Shown piece by piece: positions 18,517 to 29,251 of a stretch of DNA of 47,453 nucleotides (positions within the stretch are counted from its first letter, which is position 1; every line of letters starts with the position of its first letter). Below the pieces are notes generated by a model. That model was given only the letters and a program-made list of their open reading frames with translations, did no database searches and was not told the origin of the DNA. The stretch covers positions 1 to 47,453 of the forward strand of contig CAIWMA010000483.1 of the NCBI GenBank assembly GCA_903913645.1, written 5' to 3'. Made by a program: the position numbers and the translations under genes. The DNA is from an uncultured Bacteroidales bacterium (lineage in GTDB: Bacteria > Bacteroidota > Bacteroidia > Bacteroidales > UBA4417).

Positions 18517-18524
18517 TAACTTTG
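18517..18524 (+). promoter_or_regulatory. Predicted -7 element of the ECF sigma gene
   Basis: TAACTTTG matches TAnnTTTG exactly. The start point should be near 18531, giving a leader of about 20 nt before the ATG at 18552. No TTG is found 19-21 bp upstream, where the palindrome lies instead. A near copy, TAACTTTA, occurs at 18482-18489. Confidence 0.6.
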
Positions 18525-18551
18525 CAGAGTAATAATTAAACACACAGCGTC

Positions 18552-19058
18552 ATGACTCAAATAGAATTCGATCACAAGTTGATAAGTCTATATCAGAATC
18601 TTGAATATTACGCTAACCTTCTTACTTCTAACCGCGAAGAAGCAAAGGATCTTATTCAGGACACTTATCTTAAAGCGTTGGCGAACCGCGATAAATTTGC
18701 TATGGATACCAATCTGAAGGCATGGACCTATACTATAATGAAGAACACATTCATAAATAACTATCGCCGTAATCAAAAAGCCAATACAATTATTGATAGC
18801 ACAGAGGATTTATTTTATTTGAATATTCCCCGTAAATCCGATTTTCCTTCACCGGAATCAAAATATTCGGAAAAGGAAATTAATAAAAGCATTTCCAAAT
18901 TGGACGCTGATCAAAGAATGCCTTTCGAAATGCACCACCAGGGATATAAGTACAAAGAAATTGCTGACCATCTGAATATTTCAATTGGAACAGTTAAGAG
19001 CAGAATTTTCTTTACACGAAGAAAACTGATGGATACCCTGAAGGACTTCGCAGATTAA
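18552..19058 (+). CDS. ECF-type RNA polymerase sigma factor
   Basis: This 168-aa sigma-70 family protein has only regions 2 and 4. Region 2 (about 10-75) includes NREEAKDLIQDTYLKALANRDKF and the conserved KAWTYTIMKNTFINNYRR. Region 4 (about 110-160) has the helix-turn-helix YKEIADHLNISIGTVKSRIFFTRRKL. Length is normal. It directs RNA polymerase to a stress or signal regulon. No anti-sigma gene is adjacent; instead a CarH-like MerR gene lies just upstream, and the promoter of this gene carries a palindrome. Synthesis may therefore be controlled by transcription rather than by sequestration. A strong terminator follows the stop codon. Confidence 0.9.
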   Translation: MTQIEFDHKLISLYQNLEYYANLLTSNREEAKDLIQDTYLKALANRDKFAMDTNLKAWTYTIMKNTFINNYRRNQKANTIIDSTEDLFYLNIPRKSDFPSPESKYSEKEINKSISKLDADQRMPFEMHHQGYKYKEIADHLNISIGTVKSRIFFTRRKLMDTLKDFAD

Positions 19059-19078
19059 TTCTGAAATTCATTTTTACT

Positions 19079-19113
19079 AAAAGCCACAAATTCAAATGAA
19101 CTTGTGGCTTTTT
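19079..19113 (+). terminator. Rho-independent terminator after the ECF sigma gene
   Basis: A perfect 11-bp stem (AAAAGCCACAA at 19079-19089 with TTGTGGCTTTT at 19102-19112) and a T-run follow the sigma stop by 20 bp. It overlaps the upstream GTG that would extend the bcp frame, arguing for the ATG at 19137. Confidence 0.85.
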
Positions 19114-19136
19114 CAATTTTGGACAAACTGAAAGTT

Positions 19137-19595
19137 ATGTCAGAAAAAATCGGAGAGAAGATTCCATATTTTACACTTCCTGACCAGAACGGAAAAGATT
19201 TTAATATTGAAAGTGTACTTTCGAAGAAGTCGCTCGTTATATATTTCTATCCTAAGGATGAAACTCCAGGATGTACCAAACAAGCTTGCGTTTTTCGTGA
19301 TCATTACCGGGATTTTTTGGATGCCGGAGCCGAAGTAATCGGGATAAGTTCCGATAGCGAAGAATCGCATAGGAACTTTGCTGGCCATCACAGACTACCG
19401 TTCATTTTATTGAGTGATAAGGGCGGCAAGCTAAGAACTAAATTCGGCGTTCCAGCTGATCTTTTAGGCCTTATGCCAGGTCGGGTAACATATATAGTTG
19501 ATAAACAAGGAATAATAAAATATGTTTTCAATTCGCAGATTCGCATAGAAAAGCATATTATTGAAGCGCTACGGGTTATAAAGGAATTGAAATAA
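19137..19595 (+). CDS. bcp: Thiol peroxidase / peroxiredoxin Bcp
   Basis: This 152-aa AhpC/TSA-family peroxiredoxin reduces hydrogen peroxide and organic peroxides with thioredoxin as reductant in the cytosol. The BCP motif TPGCTKQACVFRD carries the peroxidatic Cys46 and the second Cys51. The start is placed at the ATG at 19137 because the longer in-frame start (GTG at 19104) lies inside the terminator hairpin of the preceding gene. The gene follows the MerR-ECF pair, but the terminator separates it, so linkage in regulation is possible and not shown. A weak CAATTTTG at 19114-19121 is the nearest promoter-like element. Confidence 0.93.
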   Translation: MSEKIGEKIPYFTLPDQNGKDFNIESVLSKKSLVIYFYPKDETPGCTKQACVFRDHYRDFLDAGAEVIGISSDSEESHRNFAGHHRLPFILLSDKGGKLRTKFGVPADLLGLMPGRVTYIVDKQGIIKYVFNSQIRIEKHIIEALRVIKELK

Positions 19596-19702
19596 GAATT
19601 TTTTAATATATACCGGATTGTTTTGCTATCGTCCAGACTATCTTCTCTATGTCACTCCTCTCTTTGTTCCCTATCTCCTCTCTTCTCTAAGTTCCGTTTC
19701 CC

Positions 19703-20611
19703 TTACTCTTTTTCTAGGCTAAGTTTCAAGATAGCGAAAATGAGTACTCCGGCACTAATCCACTGAACAATTGACAGGACCCTGTGATTAACCAGGTAAT
19801 CGAAAAGTATTGCTGAAACAGGGAAACATAATTCACAAATTGTAGCAAGCATTGCCCGTATACGGGTAAGTCCGAAATAGTAAAGGAATATTGCTCCTGA
19901 CCCTGTAGTGATTCCGATAATGGCAAATATAGTCCACTGGAAGCTGGAAATCAGAGGAATGCTTTTTAATATTCCTGTTGAAAGAACAAACAGCAGCATG
20001 ATTATGCTGGTGAATGCATACCGGTAAAATGTCGCTGTGAAGAAACTGAATTTTTGAAGTACCTTCTTACTGAACACGGTTGAACTTCCAAAAGCAAAAG
20101 CAGCCAAAAGAGAAAATCCTGCCGCTAATGCAGTATTATTATTTGTTCCAAAATCGGGAAGATTAAAACCGAAAGTGAGAAAATAGCCTGCAGTAATTGC
20201 CAGTGCTGACCATAGGAGAAAATTCCGTTTTAGTTTTTCACCTAGTAGTAAGGCTGCCAGAGTAATGGCAAATACCGGCTGAAGTTTCTGTAACAGCACA
20301 ACTATTGTTAATGCTTTGAAATTAACAAGGAATAGCGCTTTCACTATTGCCAGAGTACCAACAGCTCCACCAAGCACCGAAAGTAAAAAAAACATGAGCA
20401 CGTCAGCTCTTGTAAAATCCCTAAGATGCCGGTATTCCTTAAACATAAATAAATTCATCAGCAGGAATGGCAGGGCATGAAAAATAAATACTACCAATCC
20501 GATATCAAGGCTATATAAACGGGGAGTCAGAACTACTCCGTCAAGCCCCCATAAAGTGGCAGCAACACAGATGGCCATAGCCCCGGTAAAAACTGACTTA
20601 TTAAATTTCAT
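19703..20611 (-). CDS. DMT-superfamily transporter with two EamA domains
   Basis: This 302-aa integral membrane protein has about ten transmembrane helices arranged as two EamA repeats (roughly 10-145 and 160-300), with the usual short charged loops. It starts MKFNKSVFTGAMAICVAATLWG. DMT/EamA proteins export or exchange amino acids, nucleosides, sugars and other small metabolites across the inner membrane; the substrate cannot be inferred here. It converges with bcp (107 bp apart, pyrimidine-rich DNA between) and diverges from gcvP. TACTTTTG on the minus strand at 20648-20655 is a likely -7 element. Confidence 0.88.
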   Translation of the reverse strand: MKFNKSVFTGAMAICVAATLWGLDGVVLTPRLYSLDIGLVVFIFHALPFLLMNLFMFKEYRHLRDFTRADVLMFFLLSVLGGAVGTLAIVKALFLVNFKALTIVVLLQKLQPVFAITLAALLLGEKLKRNFLLWSALAITAGYFLTFGFNLPDFGTNNNTALAAGFSLLAAFAFGSSTVFSKKVLQKFSFFTATFYRYAFTSIIMLLFVLSTGILKSIPLISSFQWTIFAIIGITTGSGAIFLYYFGLTRIRAMLATICELCFPVSAILFDYLVNHRVLSIVQWISAGVLIFAILKLSLEKE

Positions 20612-20999
20612 AAACTTTCTCTGTCTGTATTATTTTCTTTCGGGGTGCAAAAGTAAGGTTTTTCGATGATTTTATTGAGACAGCTTATTGGTTATTCGTT
20701 AATTGCTGCGGATATCAGAATTGACGTTGTGAATTATTGGTAAAATATTACTAATAACACACTGTACCCGGAAATCATAATATGTACAAGTAATTTAATA
20801 TTTATAAGCCACCAATTCTTATGATTATTGCAAATTATATCTTAGAATTAAATTGTATATCAATGCTTTACAGATGTGAAGGGACAATTTACCAACATCT
20901 TCCATTTTTAATTAACAATCACACAAGTTTTTGATTCCATCACAGTAAGATTATTACCTTTGCCAAAGCAAAATATAACGATAAACAATACATAACTAT
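20612..20999. other. Divergent intergenic region, DMT transporter and gcvP
   Basis: These 388 bp hold a minus-strand -7 element for the transporter (TACTTTTG, 20648-20655) and the gcvP promoter (20931-20962). The AT-rich middle shows no ORF, tRNA or convincing hairpin. I see no glycine-riboswitch-like structure. Confidence 0.55.
20931..20962 (+). promoter_or_regulatory. Predicted gcvP promoter
   Basis: TTG at 20931-20933 and TACCTTTG at 20955-20962 are separated by 21 bp, matching the Bacteroidota consensus fully. The start point should be near 20969, leaving a leader of about 31 nt. Confidence 0.7.
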
Positions 21000-23882
21000 A
21001 TGATTACCAACAATTTTATTCGTCGTCACAATGGTTCTGGCAAGGAAGAAACCGAGCATATGTTGAAGATTATTGGTGTTGATACACTCGATCAACTAAT
21101 TGATGAAACCATTCCTTCTTCAATACGTTTGCCCAAGCCATTAAATCTGCCTGCCGGTCTTAATGAATTTGAATATCTGAACCATATAAAAACAATTGCT
21201 TCAAAAAATAAGGTATTCAAATCGTACATTGGAATGGGGTATTATAATACCATCACACCGGGAGTCATTTTGAGGAATATTTTCGAAAATCCAGGCTGGT
21301 ATACTTCATATACACCTTACCAGGCGGAGATTTCGCAAGGACGCCTCGAAGCTCTGCTGACCTATCAGACCATGGTTGCGGATATGACTGGAATGCCATT
21401 AGCCAATGCATCACTACTTGATGAGGCTACCGCTGCTGCCGAAGCGATGATAATGCTTTTCAATGCACGTTCCCGTGAAGCAATTAAAGCAGGCGTGAAT
21501 AAATTTATTGTTGCCCAAAATACCTATCCACAGACTATTGCTGTAATAGAAACTCGCGCAAAACACCTGGGAATTGAAATTGAGATTAAATCATGCAACG
21601 ATTTCGAGGCGGAGGCGAATATTTTCGGAGTTTTACTCCAGTATCCAAATCAATTTGGCGAAATTCATGAGTATCGTAAACTTGTTAACCTGGCACATGA
21701 AAACAATATCGCTGTGGCAGTTGCTGCCGACCTGTTAAGCCTTGCCTTACTTACACCTCCGGGTGATTGGGGAGCTGACGTAGTTGTCGGTTCAACACAA
21801 CGATTTGGAATTCCTATGGGTTTTGGTGGCCCACATGCCGCGTATTTCGCAACCAAAGAAGAATACAAACGCTTTATTCCTGGCCGTATAATCGGAGTTT
21901 CCGTTGATGCCCAGGGAAACAGGGCATTGCGTATGGCTTTGCAAACCCGCGAACAGCATATTAAACGTGAACGGGCTACTTCCAATATTTGCACCGCCCA
22001 GGCTTTGCTGGCTATTATGGCCGGAATGTATGCCGCATATCACGGACCAAAAGGAATTCGTGAAATCGCAAGGCATATCAATATTTTAGCTGGAGTTTTG
22101 TCCACTGAGGTTCAGAAATATGGATACAAACAACTCAATGCCAATTTCTTCGATACTTTACTTATCAGTATTCCGGAAGGAATAAAAATTGAAACACTCC
22201 GCAAACTGGCTGTTGAAAGTCATGTAAATTTCAATTATGTTGAAGATGATAAAATCGGTATCAGCATCGATGAAACTACCTCCCTGGAAGATGTGAATCT
22301 GGTGCTGCATATTTTCGCATCAGCCGCTAAAAAGCATTTTAAGGAATTTGTTTGCAATCCTGACGAATGTGGTCTTATCCGTACTTTCGCTCCTTCCATG
22401 GACAGGAAATCGGAATACCTGGCAGAACCGGTGTTCAATAGTTACCATTCGGAAACAGAAATGATGCGTTTTTTGAAAAAACTTGAAAACCGCGACCTGG
22501 CATTAAACCGCAGCATGATTCCGCTAGGTTCATGTACAATGAAACTGAATGCTGTGGCAGAATTAATTCCACTTAGCTGGCCTGAATTCGGAGCTATCCA
22601 TCCATTTGCCCCTGTTAATCAGACAGAAGGATACAATATACTTATCCGTGAACTTGAGAAAGCGCTTTGCGAAATTACCGGTTTTAAGGCCATTTCGATG
22701 CAACCTAACTCTGGTGCTTCAGGTGAATATACCGGATTACTAGTAATAAAAGCCTACCAAGCAAGCAAAGGAGAAGGACATCGTAAAGTTTGCCTGATAC
22801 CGGCATCGGCTCATGGCACCAATCCGGCAAGTGCCGCAATGGCAGGTATGGAAGTGGTTGTTGTAAAGACTGATCCAAACGGTAATATAGATATGGTTGA
22901 ACTCCGTGAAAAAGCAGTTAAGCATAAAGACAATCTGGCAGCTTTAATGGTGACTTATCCTTCAACACATGGTGTTTTTGAAGAAAGCATTCTTGAAACA
23001 GTTGCTATAATTCACGAAAATGGCGGACAGGTGTACATGGATGGCGCCAATATGAATGCCCAGGTTGGACTTACCAATCCGGGAACCATCGGTGCCGATG
23101 TTTGTCATCTTAATTTGCATAAAACCTTTGCTATACCTCACGGTGGCGGCGGTCCGGGCGTTGGCCCGATTGGAGTTGCAGAGCACCTGGTTCCTTTCCT
23201 TCCGGGTCATCCGCTTGTTAAAACCGGCGGCGAACAAGCAATACAGGCTGTTGCTGCTGCTCCGTATGGCAGCGCGTTGGTATTGCCAATTTCTTACGCA
23301 TATATTAAATTACTTGGCAGTTACGGGCTCACAGAAGCAACCAGGTATGCGATACTCACAGCCAATTATATTAAAACCCACCTTGAAGGACATTACAAAA
23401 TTCTTTATTCAGGAAGCAAAGGCCGGGTTGCGCACGAATTGATTCTCGACTGTAACCAGTTCCTTAAAACTGCTGACGTGGCTGCTATTGACATTGCCAA
23501 ACGTCTTATGGATTATGGTTTCCATGCACCTACAGTCGCTTTCCCGGTTGGTGGTACATTAATGGTTGAGCCAACCGAAAGTGAGCCGTTAAGCGAACTC
23601 GACCGCTTTGTTGATGCTATGATTTCCATCCGCAAAGAGATCGCCGACATAGAAGAAGGGATTTGCGATAAGCACGACAATGCTATAAAACATGCACCTC
23701 ATACGCTTGCAATGGTAACATCCAATACGTGGACATTGCCATATAGCCGCGAAAAAGCTGCTTTCCCAATGCCATGTGCCAAGGAAGATAAATATTGGCC
23801 TGCCGTTACCCGTATTGATGATGCATGGGGTGACCGGAATTTGGTTTGTACCTGTGCGTCTGTTGAAAGTTATGTGAAATAA
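21000..23882 (+). CDS. gcvP: Glycine dehydrogenase (decarboxylating), P-protein
   Basis: This is a 960-aa single-chain P-protein of the glycine cleavage system. It binds PLP, decarboxylates glycine and passes the aminomethyl group to lipoyl-GcvH. The N-terminal half (about 1-440) includes the YHGPKGIRE region; the C-terminal half carries the PLP lysine in [18 protein letters not shown] (K708). Length is typical for the fused alpha-beta form. gcvT, gcvH and lpd are not in the window, so the system is dispersed. It is transcribed alone from a strong predicted promoter and ends in an intrinsic terminator. No frameshift or missing motif is seen. Confidence 0.98.
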   Translation: MITNNFIRRHNGSGKEETEHMLKIIGVDTLDQLIDETIPSSIRLPKPLNLPAGLNEFEYLNHIKTIASKNKVFKSYIGMGYYNTITPGVILRNIFENPGWYTSYTPYQAEISQGRLEALLTYQTMVADMTGMPLANASLLDEATAAAEAMIMLFNARSREAIKAGVNKFIVAQNTYPQTIAVIETRAKHLGIEIEIKSCNDFEAEANIFGVLLQYPNQFGEIHEYRKLVNLAHENNIAVAVAADLLSLALLTPPGDWGADVVVGSTQRFGIPMGFGGPHAAYFATKEEYKRFIPGRIIGVSVDAQGNRALRMALQTREQHIKRERATSNICTAQALLAIMAGMYAAYHGPKGIREIARHINILAGVLSTEVQKYGYKQLNANFFDTLLISIPEGIKIETLRKLAVESHVNFNYVEDDKIGISIDETTSLEDVNLVLHIFASAAKKHFKEFVCNPDECGLIRTFAPSMDRKSEYLAEPVFNSYHSETEMMRFLKKLENRDLALNRSMIPLGSCTMKLNAVAELIPLSWPEFGAIHPFAPVNQTEGYNILIRELEKALCEITGFKAISMQPNSGASGEYTGLLVIKAYQASKGEGHRKVCLIPASAHGTNPASAAMAGMEVVVVKTDPNGNIDMVELREKAVKHKDNLAALMVTYPSTHGVFEESILETVAIIHENGGQVYMDGANMNAQVGLTNPGTIGADVCHLNLHKTFAIPHGGGGPGVGPIGVAEHLVPFLPGHPLVKTGGEQAIQAVAAAPYGSALVLPISYAYIKLLGSYGLTEATRYAILTANYIKTHLEGHYKILYSGSKGRVAHELILDCNQFLKTADVAAIDIAKRLMDYGFHAPTVAFPVGGTLMVEPTESEPLSELDRFVDAMISIRKEIADIEEGICDKHDNAIKHAPHTLAMVTSNTWTLPYSREKAAFPMPCAKEDKYWPAVTRIDDAWGDRNLVCTCASVESYVK

Positions 23883-23906
23883 TAAGAATTCTCTTCATTT
23901 ATTCCT

Positions 23907-23939
23907 AAAGACTGTCCGGAAAGGATAGTCTTTTTTTTT
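23907..23939 (+). terminator. Rho-independent terminator after gcvP
   Basis: AAAGACTGTCC (23907-23917) pairs with GGATAGTCTTT (23923-23933) over 11 bp with one G-T pair and a GGAAA loop, followed by a run of T to 23939. It begins 25 bp after the gcvP stop. Confidence 0.88.
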
Positions 23940-24044
23940 GGATAAAATCGAAAATTATGAACAGCGAAAATTAATTCTCAAGGGTCAGGAATCAATAAAT
24001 CCGCTTCTTGTCTAATTACCTGAAAAACGTAATCAAAAAATGAC

Positions 24045-24052
24045 TACTTTTG
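24045..24052 (+). promoter_or_regulatory. Predicted -7 element of the second ABC-F gene
   Basis: TACTTTTG followed by CAGC matches the Bacteroidota -7 consensus. The start codon is 51 bp downstream. No TTG is found at the right distance upstream. Confidence 0.5.
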
Positions 24053-24102
24053 CAGCCCTTTAGAGGTAAAGTCTTCTCATCACATAATAAACACAAAGTT
24101 AA

Positions 24103-25716
<1,614 letters not shown>

Positions 25717-25757
25717 TAATCAGTGCATTGAAAGAATTTTGCACCCTTTGCTTTTCA

Positions 25758-25795
25758 TTGCGTCCTTGCGTTTATTTATTAACGCAAGGACGCAA
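25758..25795. terminator. Long perfect hairpin between convergent genes, possible bidirectional terminator
   Basis: TTGCGTCCTTGCGTT (25758-25772) and AACGCAAGGACGCAA (25781-25795) are perfect 15-bp complements around an 8-nt AT loop, in the gap between convergent genes. A short T-run follows at 25798. GGACGCAAAG recurs at 25808-25817, so it may instead be a dispersed repeat that also ends transcription. Confidence 0.55.
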
Positions 25796-25822
25796 AGTTT
25801 TAATCGGGACGCAAAGAAGAAA

Positions 25823-26218
25823 TTAAGGATTCATGATTTCGTTTTCTTTGCCGGCTGAAAAAATAAAGTCAATCGGGTTATCCAGATCGTAAAGAATACG
25901 GTAGGCATCTGTTTCCCTGATGCAAAACGGTTCAATAAGTTTTATCATTTTGGTATATGCTTCGAGTGTAAGATCGCAGAAAAAGTGTGTGTTATCTTCG
26001 GTAATAATTCCTTCGTCCGTTTCGGAAATCCGGAGAATAAGTTCACAATTTATTGGTTCAATAAATTCGTAATCCGAAAGATTAATAAATTGCCCGGCAT
26101 TCGTTGTCAGATCATTCAGAATCTGAAGAAACATAGCGGCTTGTGTCTTATCAAAGTCGTTCAGACGCACCGCATGTTCGTCGTATTCATTAATATTTTC
26201 GAGAAATTTTAATTTCAT
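25823..26218 (-). CDS. Conserved-looking hypothetical protein, 131 aa
   Basis: I do not recognise this gene. It encodes an acidic soluble protein with no signal peptide, transmembrane segment or cysteine-based metal motif. It contains three acidic clusters (near residues 10-25, 60-85 and 95-130) and a short Phe-Cys-Asp segment at about 84-86. The ATG at 26216-26218 is supported by position: the GNAT gene ends 27 bp upstream on the same strand, so the two are probably cotranscribed. Its base composition is similar to its neighbours. It may be a small partner or substrate of the acetyltransferase, but that is a guess. Confidence 0.6.
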   Translation of the reverse strand: MKLKFLENINEYDEHAVRLNDFDKTQAAMFLQILNDLTTNAGQFINLSDYEFIEPINCELILRISETDEGIITEDNTHFFCDLTLEAYTKMIKLIEPFCIRETDAYRILYDLDNPIDFIFSAGKENEIMNP

Positions 26219-26245
26219 ATTGGGGTCATTCTGTTAGTTAAATGC

Positions 26246-26776
26246 TTAAATATTAGTAAGATTCAGTTTGTAATAAGCGGCGGCTAAACCATCAATCTCG
26301 CCGGTTTCATAAAGATGGAATCCCAATTTACTCAAAACCCTGATGGATGCCTGATTTTCGGGATCAACAATGCCAATCAACTCGCCGATATGTTTTTGCT
26401 TTGCCAGGCTGATTAAAAATTCAACCATTGCCGTTGCATATCCTTTTCCCCAATATTCGGGAAGCAGCATATAGCCAACTTCCAATTGATTATCAGCTAA
26501 TTGAACTAATTTGGTAACGCCTATGAAATCCTGATTGGCTTTTTCCCTTACAATGAAAAATCCAGCATCATCGCTGTTTGCATTGATATTTAATGCTTTT
26601 TGAAACCTTAATTCAGCTTCATCCAGGGTAAGTGCGTCGCCGGTAATATATTTCATTACATCCTTATTCATTGCCAAAAGGGCATATAGTTGAAAGTCTT
26701 TGGCAGTCAACTTTTTAAATGTCAAATGGCTTGAGCATGTTTGCATAAGGTTATTGTTTTCTTCATTCAAACTCAT
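26246..26776 (-). CDS. GNAT-family N-acetyltransferase (RimJ/RimL-like)
   Basis: This 176-aa protein has the GNAT acetyl-CoA fold. An N-terminal beta strand region (LTFKKLTAKDFQLYALL) precedes motif A, EVGYMLLPEYWGKGYATAMVEFL, with the pyrophosphate-binding GKGYA turn at about 115. The C-terminal motif is ENQASIRVLSKLGFHL. RimJ/RimL-like enzymes acetylate N-termini of ribosomal proteins or small amines; the substrate is not evident. The listed ATG is at 26774-26776, and an in-frame ATG ten codons later is an alternative. It lies downstream of pbpC on the same strand and 27 bp before the 131-aa gene. Confidence 0.87.
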   Translation of the reverse strand: MSLNEENNNLMQTCSSHLTFKKLTAKDFQLYALLAMNKDVMKYITGDALTLDEAELRFQKALNINANSDDAGFFIVREKANQDFIGVTKLVQLADNQLEVGYMLLPEYWGKGYATAMVEFLISLAKQKHIGELIGIVDPENQASIRVLSKLGFHLYETGEIDGLAAAYYKLNLTNI

Positions 26777-26875
26777 TAATATGCCGCTAAAATAATCAAG
26801 TTAGATGGCAAAAAAGCATTTTTTATTATCCTCATTTTTTGAAAATTCACTTTCCATTAATTTGCTACTATTTGA

Positions 26876-29233
26876 CTACAGAAAAGTAACCTTCACTTGT
26901 ATATCTGTATTCCTCCCTTTATCGTCACTGCAGGATATTTTAATTAAACCTGCATCAGGGGTGAAAAAGAGTTTCTGTCCACGTTCAGATTCTTTGAAAA
27001 ACTTATCGTTGATATACCAGTATACTTTGTTCACATCCGAAGTCGCTGTAAAAGCAAGCTGCAACTGCTGTTTTGCGGAAGCATAAAGAATATACTCCTT
27101 GCCTTCAGTAAGCGAAGTAATTACAGGGCTGTCGTTATGATAAACCCTGTTGCATGATGGGTTATGAGGCGGTATTTTTCGGTATGGAATCTGTTCTTCT
27201 TCATAAAATGCAATAAGTCCGGGACTCAGATTCGGATAATAATCGGTACGATAACCGGTCTGTGGAAGGCAGGACCGGCAATATGAGATGCTCCCTGATT
27301 CGTTGACAAAAACAGGAATCAGATGATCGCATTTCCGGTTGGGTGAAACTGCCGGGATATAATCGTCCATCACCAGATTGGTGCATGATTCGCCTGGAGG
27401 CAGGCCTGATTCGCTGCATACCAGCCTGAAATCAAGTCCGGCCGGGCGTTTAAACCAGGCAGGTTTTTGATTATACGTTAGAAAATTAAAAATTTTGAAC
27501 AGGATTGGTGTCGCGAAATCGGCACCTGAAAGATCAGGAACACCGGTACCATCAAAATTGCCAACCCATACACCCACAGTGTAATCAGGATTATATCCAA
27601 AACTCCATGCATCACGCCGGCCATAAGAAGTTCCTGTTTTCCAGGCGATATGAGGCAGGTTTACCGTGTTTTCAAAATTGTTGGGTAAATCGGGGCGTTT
27701 AAGACCGGTTAGAATTTCATGAATCATCCAGACAGATTGTGGACTGAATAATGTATCAGGCGCAGAAATACCGGTATCCGAAGTAAAACGCAATGGAAAT
27801 TTGAGGCCATCGGTTGCCAGACAGGAATACAAACTAGTGAGCTCGGTGAGCGTAACTCCGCAACCACCAAGGATTACAGAAAGGCCAAGTAGTTTTTTGC
27901 GTTCCCCTATCCATTTCAATCCGCCGCGGCTAAGTTTTTCGTTAAAGAGGTCGACCCCGACTCTGTTTGCCAGGTCAACAGCAGGAATATTCAGCGATAA
28001 AGCCAATGCCTGTGAAGCCGGCAAACGGCCACGAAAGGTTTCATCGTAGTTAAGCGGGCGGTAGCCGTTAAAATTCTGCGGAATATCCTGCAAAACAGTT
28101 TTTGGCGTTATCAATCCGCGATCCATAGCTAAAGCATAAAGAAATGGTTTCAGTGCGCTTCCCGGCGAACGAAGCGAAGAAGCTCCATCCACCTGGCCCT
28201 GGAACTGGCTATCCGAAAAACCTGCCGAGCCTACATAGGCTGTAACAGTATGTGCCCGGTTATCAATTAGAACCACAGCAGCGTTGCTTACGCCGATTCC
28301 ACGATACATATTTACTTCGTTGCTTACCGCATTTTCAACAAAATCCTGTATCCGTGGATCAATATAAGTCTGGATAATTGGCTTTTCAGGATACAAATTC
28401 GAGAGCAGCCGTGCCAGGTGCGGAATCTGTTTTGGTGCATCAAAACGTTTTGCTGTAAGTGGTTCCAGCAGTGCATCATCCAGTGTGGCTTTTTCAAAAA
28501 TCCCTCTATTGCTGAGTTTGCGAAGCCAGAGATTTCGTTCTTTTACGATTCTGTCGTTGTTTATTCCTAACCTTTGATGATTTGGATCGTTGGGTATAAT
28601 TGCCAGTGTTACAATTTGTGCCAGGCTGAGGGCTTGTGGTTCCTGCCCGAAATATAGAAATGAAGCTGCTTTAATGCCCTGGATATTGCCGCCGTATGGG
28701 AGGAGGTTAATATAAAGTTCTAGAATTTCGTTTTTGGAATGCTGCAGCTCAAGTTGTAATGCCCTGAAACATTCGATCAGTTTATTCCCCAGAGTTCGTT
28801 TGCGTGGCTCGAGCATACGGATTACCTGCATCGTAATGGTTGAAGCTCCAGAAACACGCTCTCCGCTGCTTATATTTTGCCAAAGCGCCCTGGTAAGCGC
28901 AAAAGGATTTACGCCTGGATGCCATCGGAACCATCGATCTTCCTTACAAATCATAGTTTTTATAAGCAGAGGATTTACCTCGTTTATCCCGGTTTTCATT
29001 CTCCACTGCTGGTCGGAGGATAGTGAGGCATTAAGTAGTTTGTGCTCATTCGAAAGAATCAACTTCGAATAATTGATTTTGGTATTCAACGGGAAAACCA
29101 GGTCAAAAATAAAAAACAGAATAAATAATGCAGTTATTGCTAAAATTGAGCGCTTTGCATAGCGAGGCAAGCTGGTAAACCAGTTATTAAATTGCTTGTA
29201 AATCCTGACAATGAATTTTAGACCGGAAGACAT
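26876..29233 (-). CDS. pbpC: Penicillin-binding protein 1C (bifunctional transglycosylase/transpeptidase)
   Basis: This 785-aa protein is anchored by one N-terminal helix (about 29-47). The glycosyltransferase-51 domain has E98-D99 in KEDRWFRWHPG and a second motif at GASTITMQ. The transpeptidase domain has the S-x-x-K site S359-A-L-K362 and KTGTSYG at about 510. A C-terminal BiPBP_C domain (about 690-785) completes the PbpC layout. It polymerises and, in principle, crosslinks peptidoglycan in the periplasm. In many bacteria pbpC sits next to an alpha-2-macroglobulin gene; here the upstream neighbour is the NifS-SelD fusion, 18 bp away, so it is probably cotranscribed with selenium genes by chance. 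Confidence 0.93.
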   Translation of the reverse strand: MSSGLKFIVRIYKQFNNWFTSLPRYAKRSILAITALFILFFIFDLVFPLNTKINYSKLILSNEHKLLNASLSSDQQWRMKTGINEVNPLLIKTMICKEDRWFRWHPGVNPFALTRALWQNISSGERVSGASTITMQVIRMLEPRKRTLGNKLIECFRALQLELQHSKNEILELYINLLPYGGNIQGIKAASFLYFGQEPQALSLAQIVTLAIIPNDPNHQRLGINNDRIVKERNLWLRKLSNRGIFEKATLDDALLEPLTAKRFDAPKQIPHLARLLSNLYPEKPIIQTYIDPRIQDFVENAVSNEVNMYRGIGVSNAAVVLIDNRAHTVTAYVGSAGFSDSQFQGQVDGASSLRSPGSALKPFLYALAMDRGLITPKTVLQDIPQNFNGYRPLNYDETFRGRLPASQALALSLNIPAVDLANRVGVDLFNEKLSRGGLKWIGERKKLLGLSVILGGCGVTLTELTSLYSCLATDGLKFPLRFTSDTGISAPDTLFSPQSVWMIHEILTGLKRPDLPNNFENTVNLPHIAWKTGTSYGRRDAWSFGYNPDYTVGVWVGNFDGTGVPDLSGADFATPILFKIFNFLTYNQKPAWFKRPAGLDFRLVCSESGLPPGESCTNLVMDDYIPAVSPNRKCDHLIPVFVNESGSISYCRSCLPQTGYRTDYYPNLSPGLIAFYEEEQIPYRKIPPHNPSCNRVYHNDSPVITSLTEGKEYILYASAKQQLQLAFTATSDVNKVYWYINDKFFKESERGQKLFFTPDAGLIKISCSDDKGRNTDIQVKVTFL

Positions 29234-29251
29234 TTTATTTACAGGAATCGA

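Larger units (their letters stand above)
18263..18551. other. Control region between the MerR and ECF sigma genes
   Basis: This 289-bp, very AT-rich region contains two palindromes and a consensus promoter, listed separately (18387-18402, 18486-18510, 18517-18524). TTTAACTTT occurs on both sides of the second palindrome (18480-18488 and 18515-18523). No ORF or terminator hairpin is evident after the MerR gene. Confidence 0.55.

Noticed and set aside
19104..19136. A GTG start extending bcp by 11 codons
   Set aside because: The extension begins inside the terminator hairpin of the preceding gene, and the ATG at 19137 gives the usual family N-terminus.
20612..20999. A glycine riboswitch upstream of gcvP
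   Set aside because: The predicted start point leaves only about 31 nt of leader, and no paired glycine-aptamer structure is visible.
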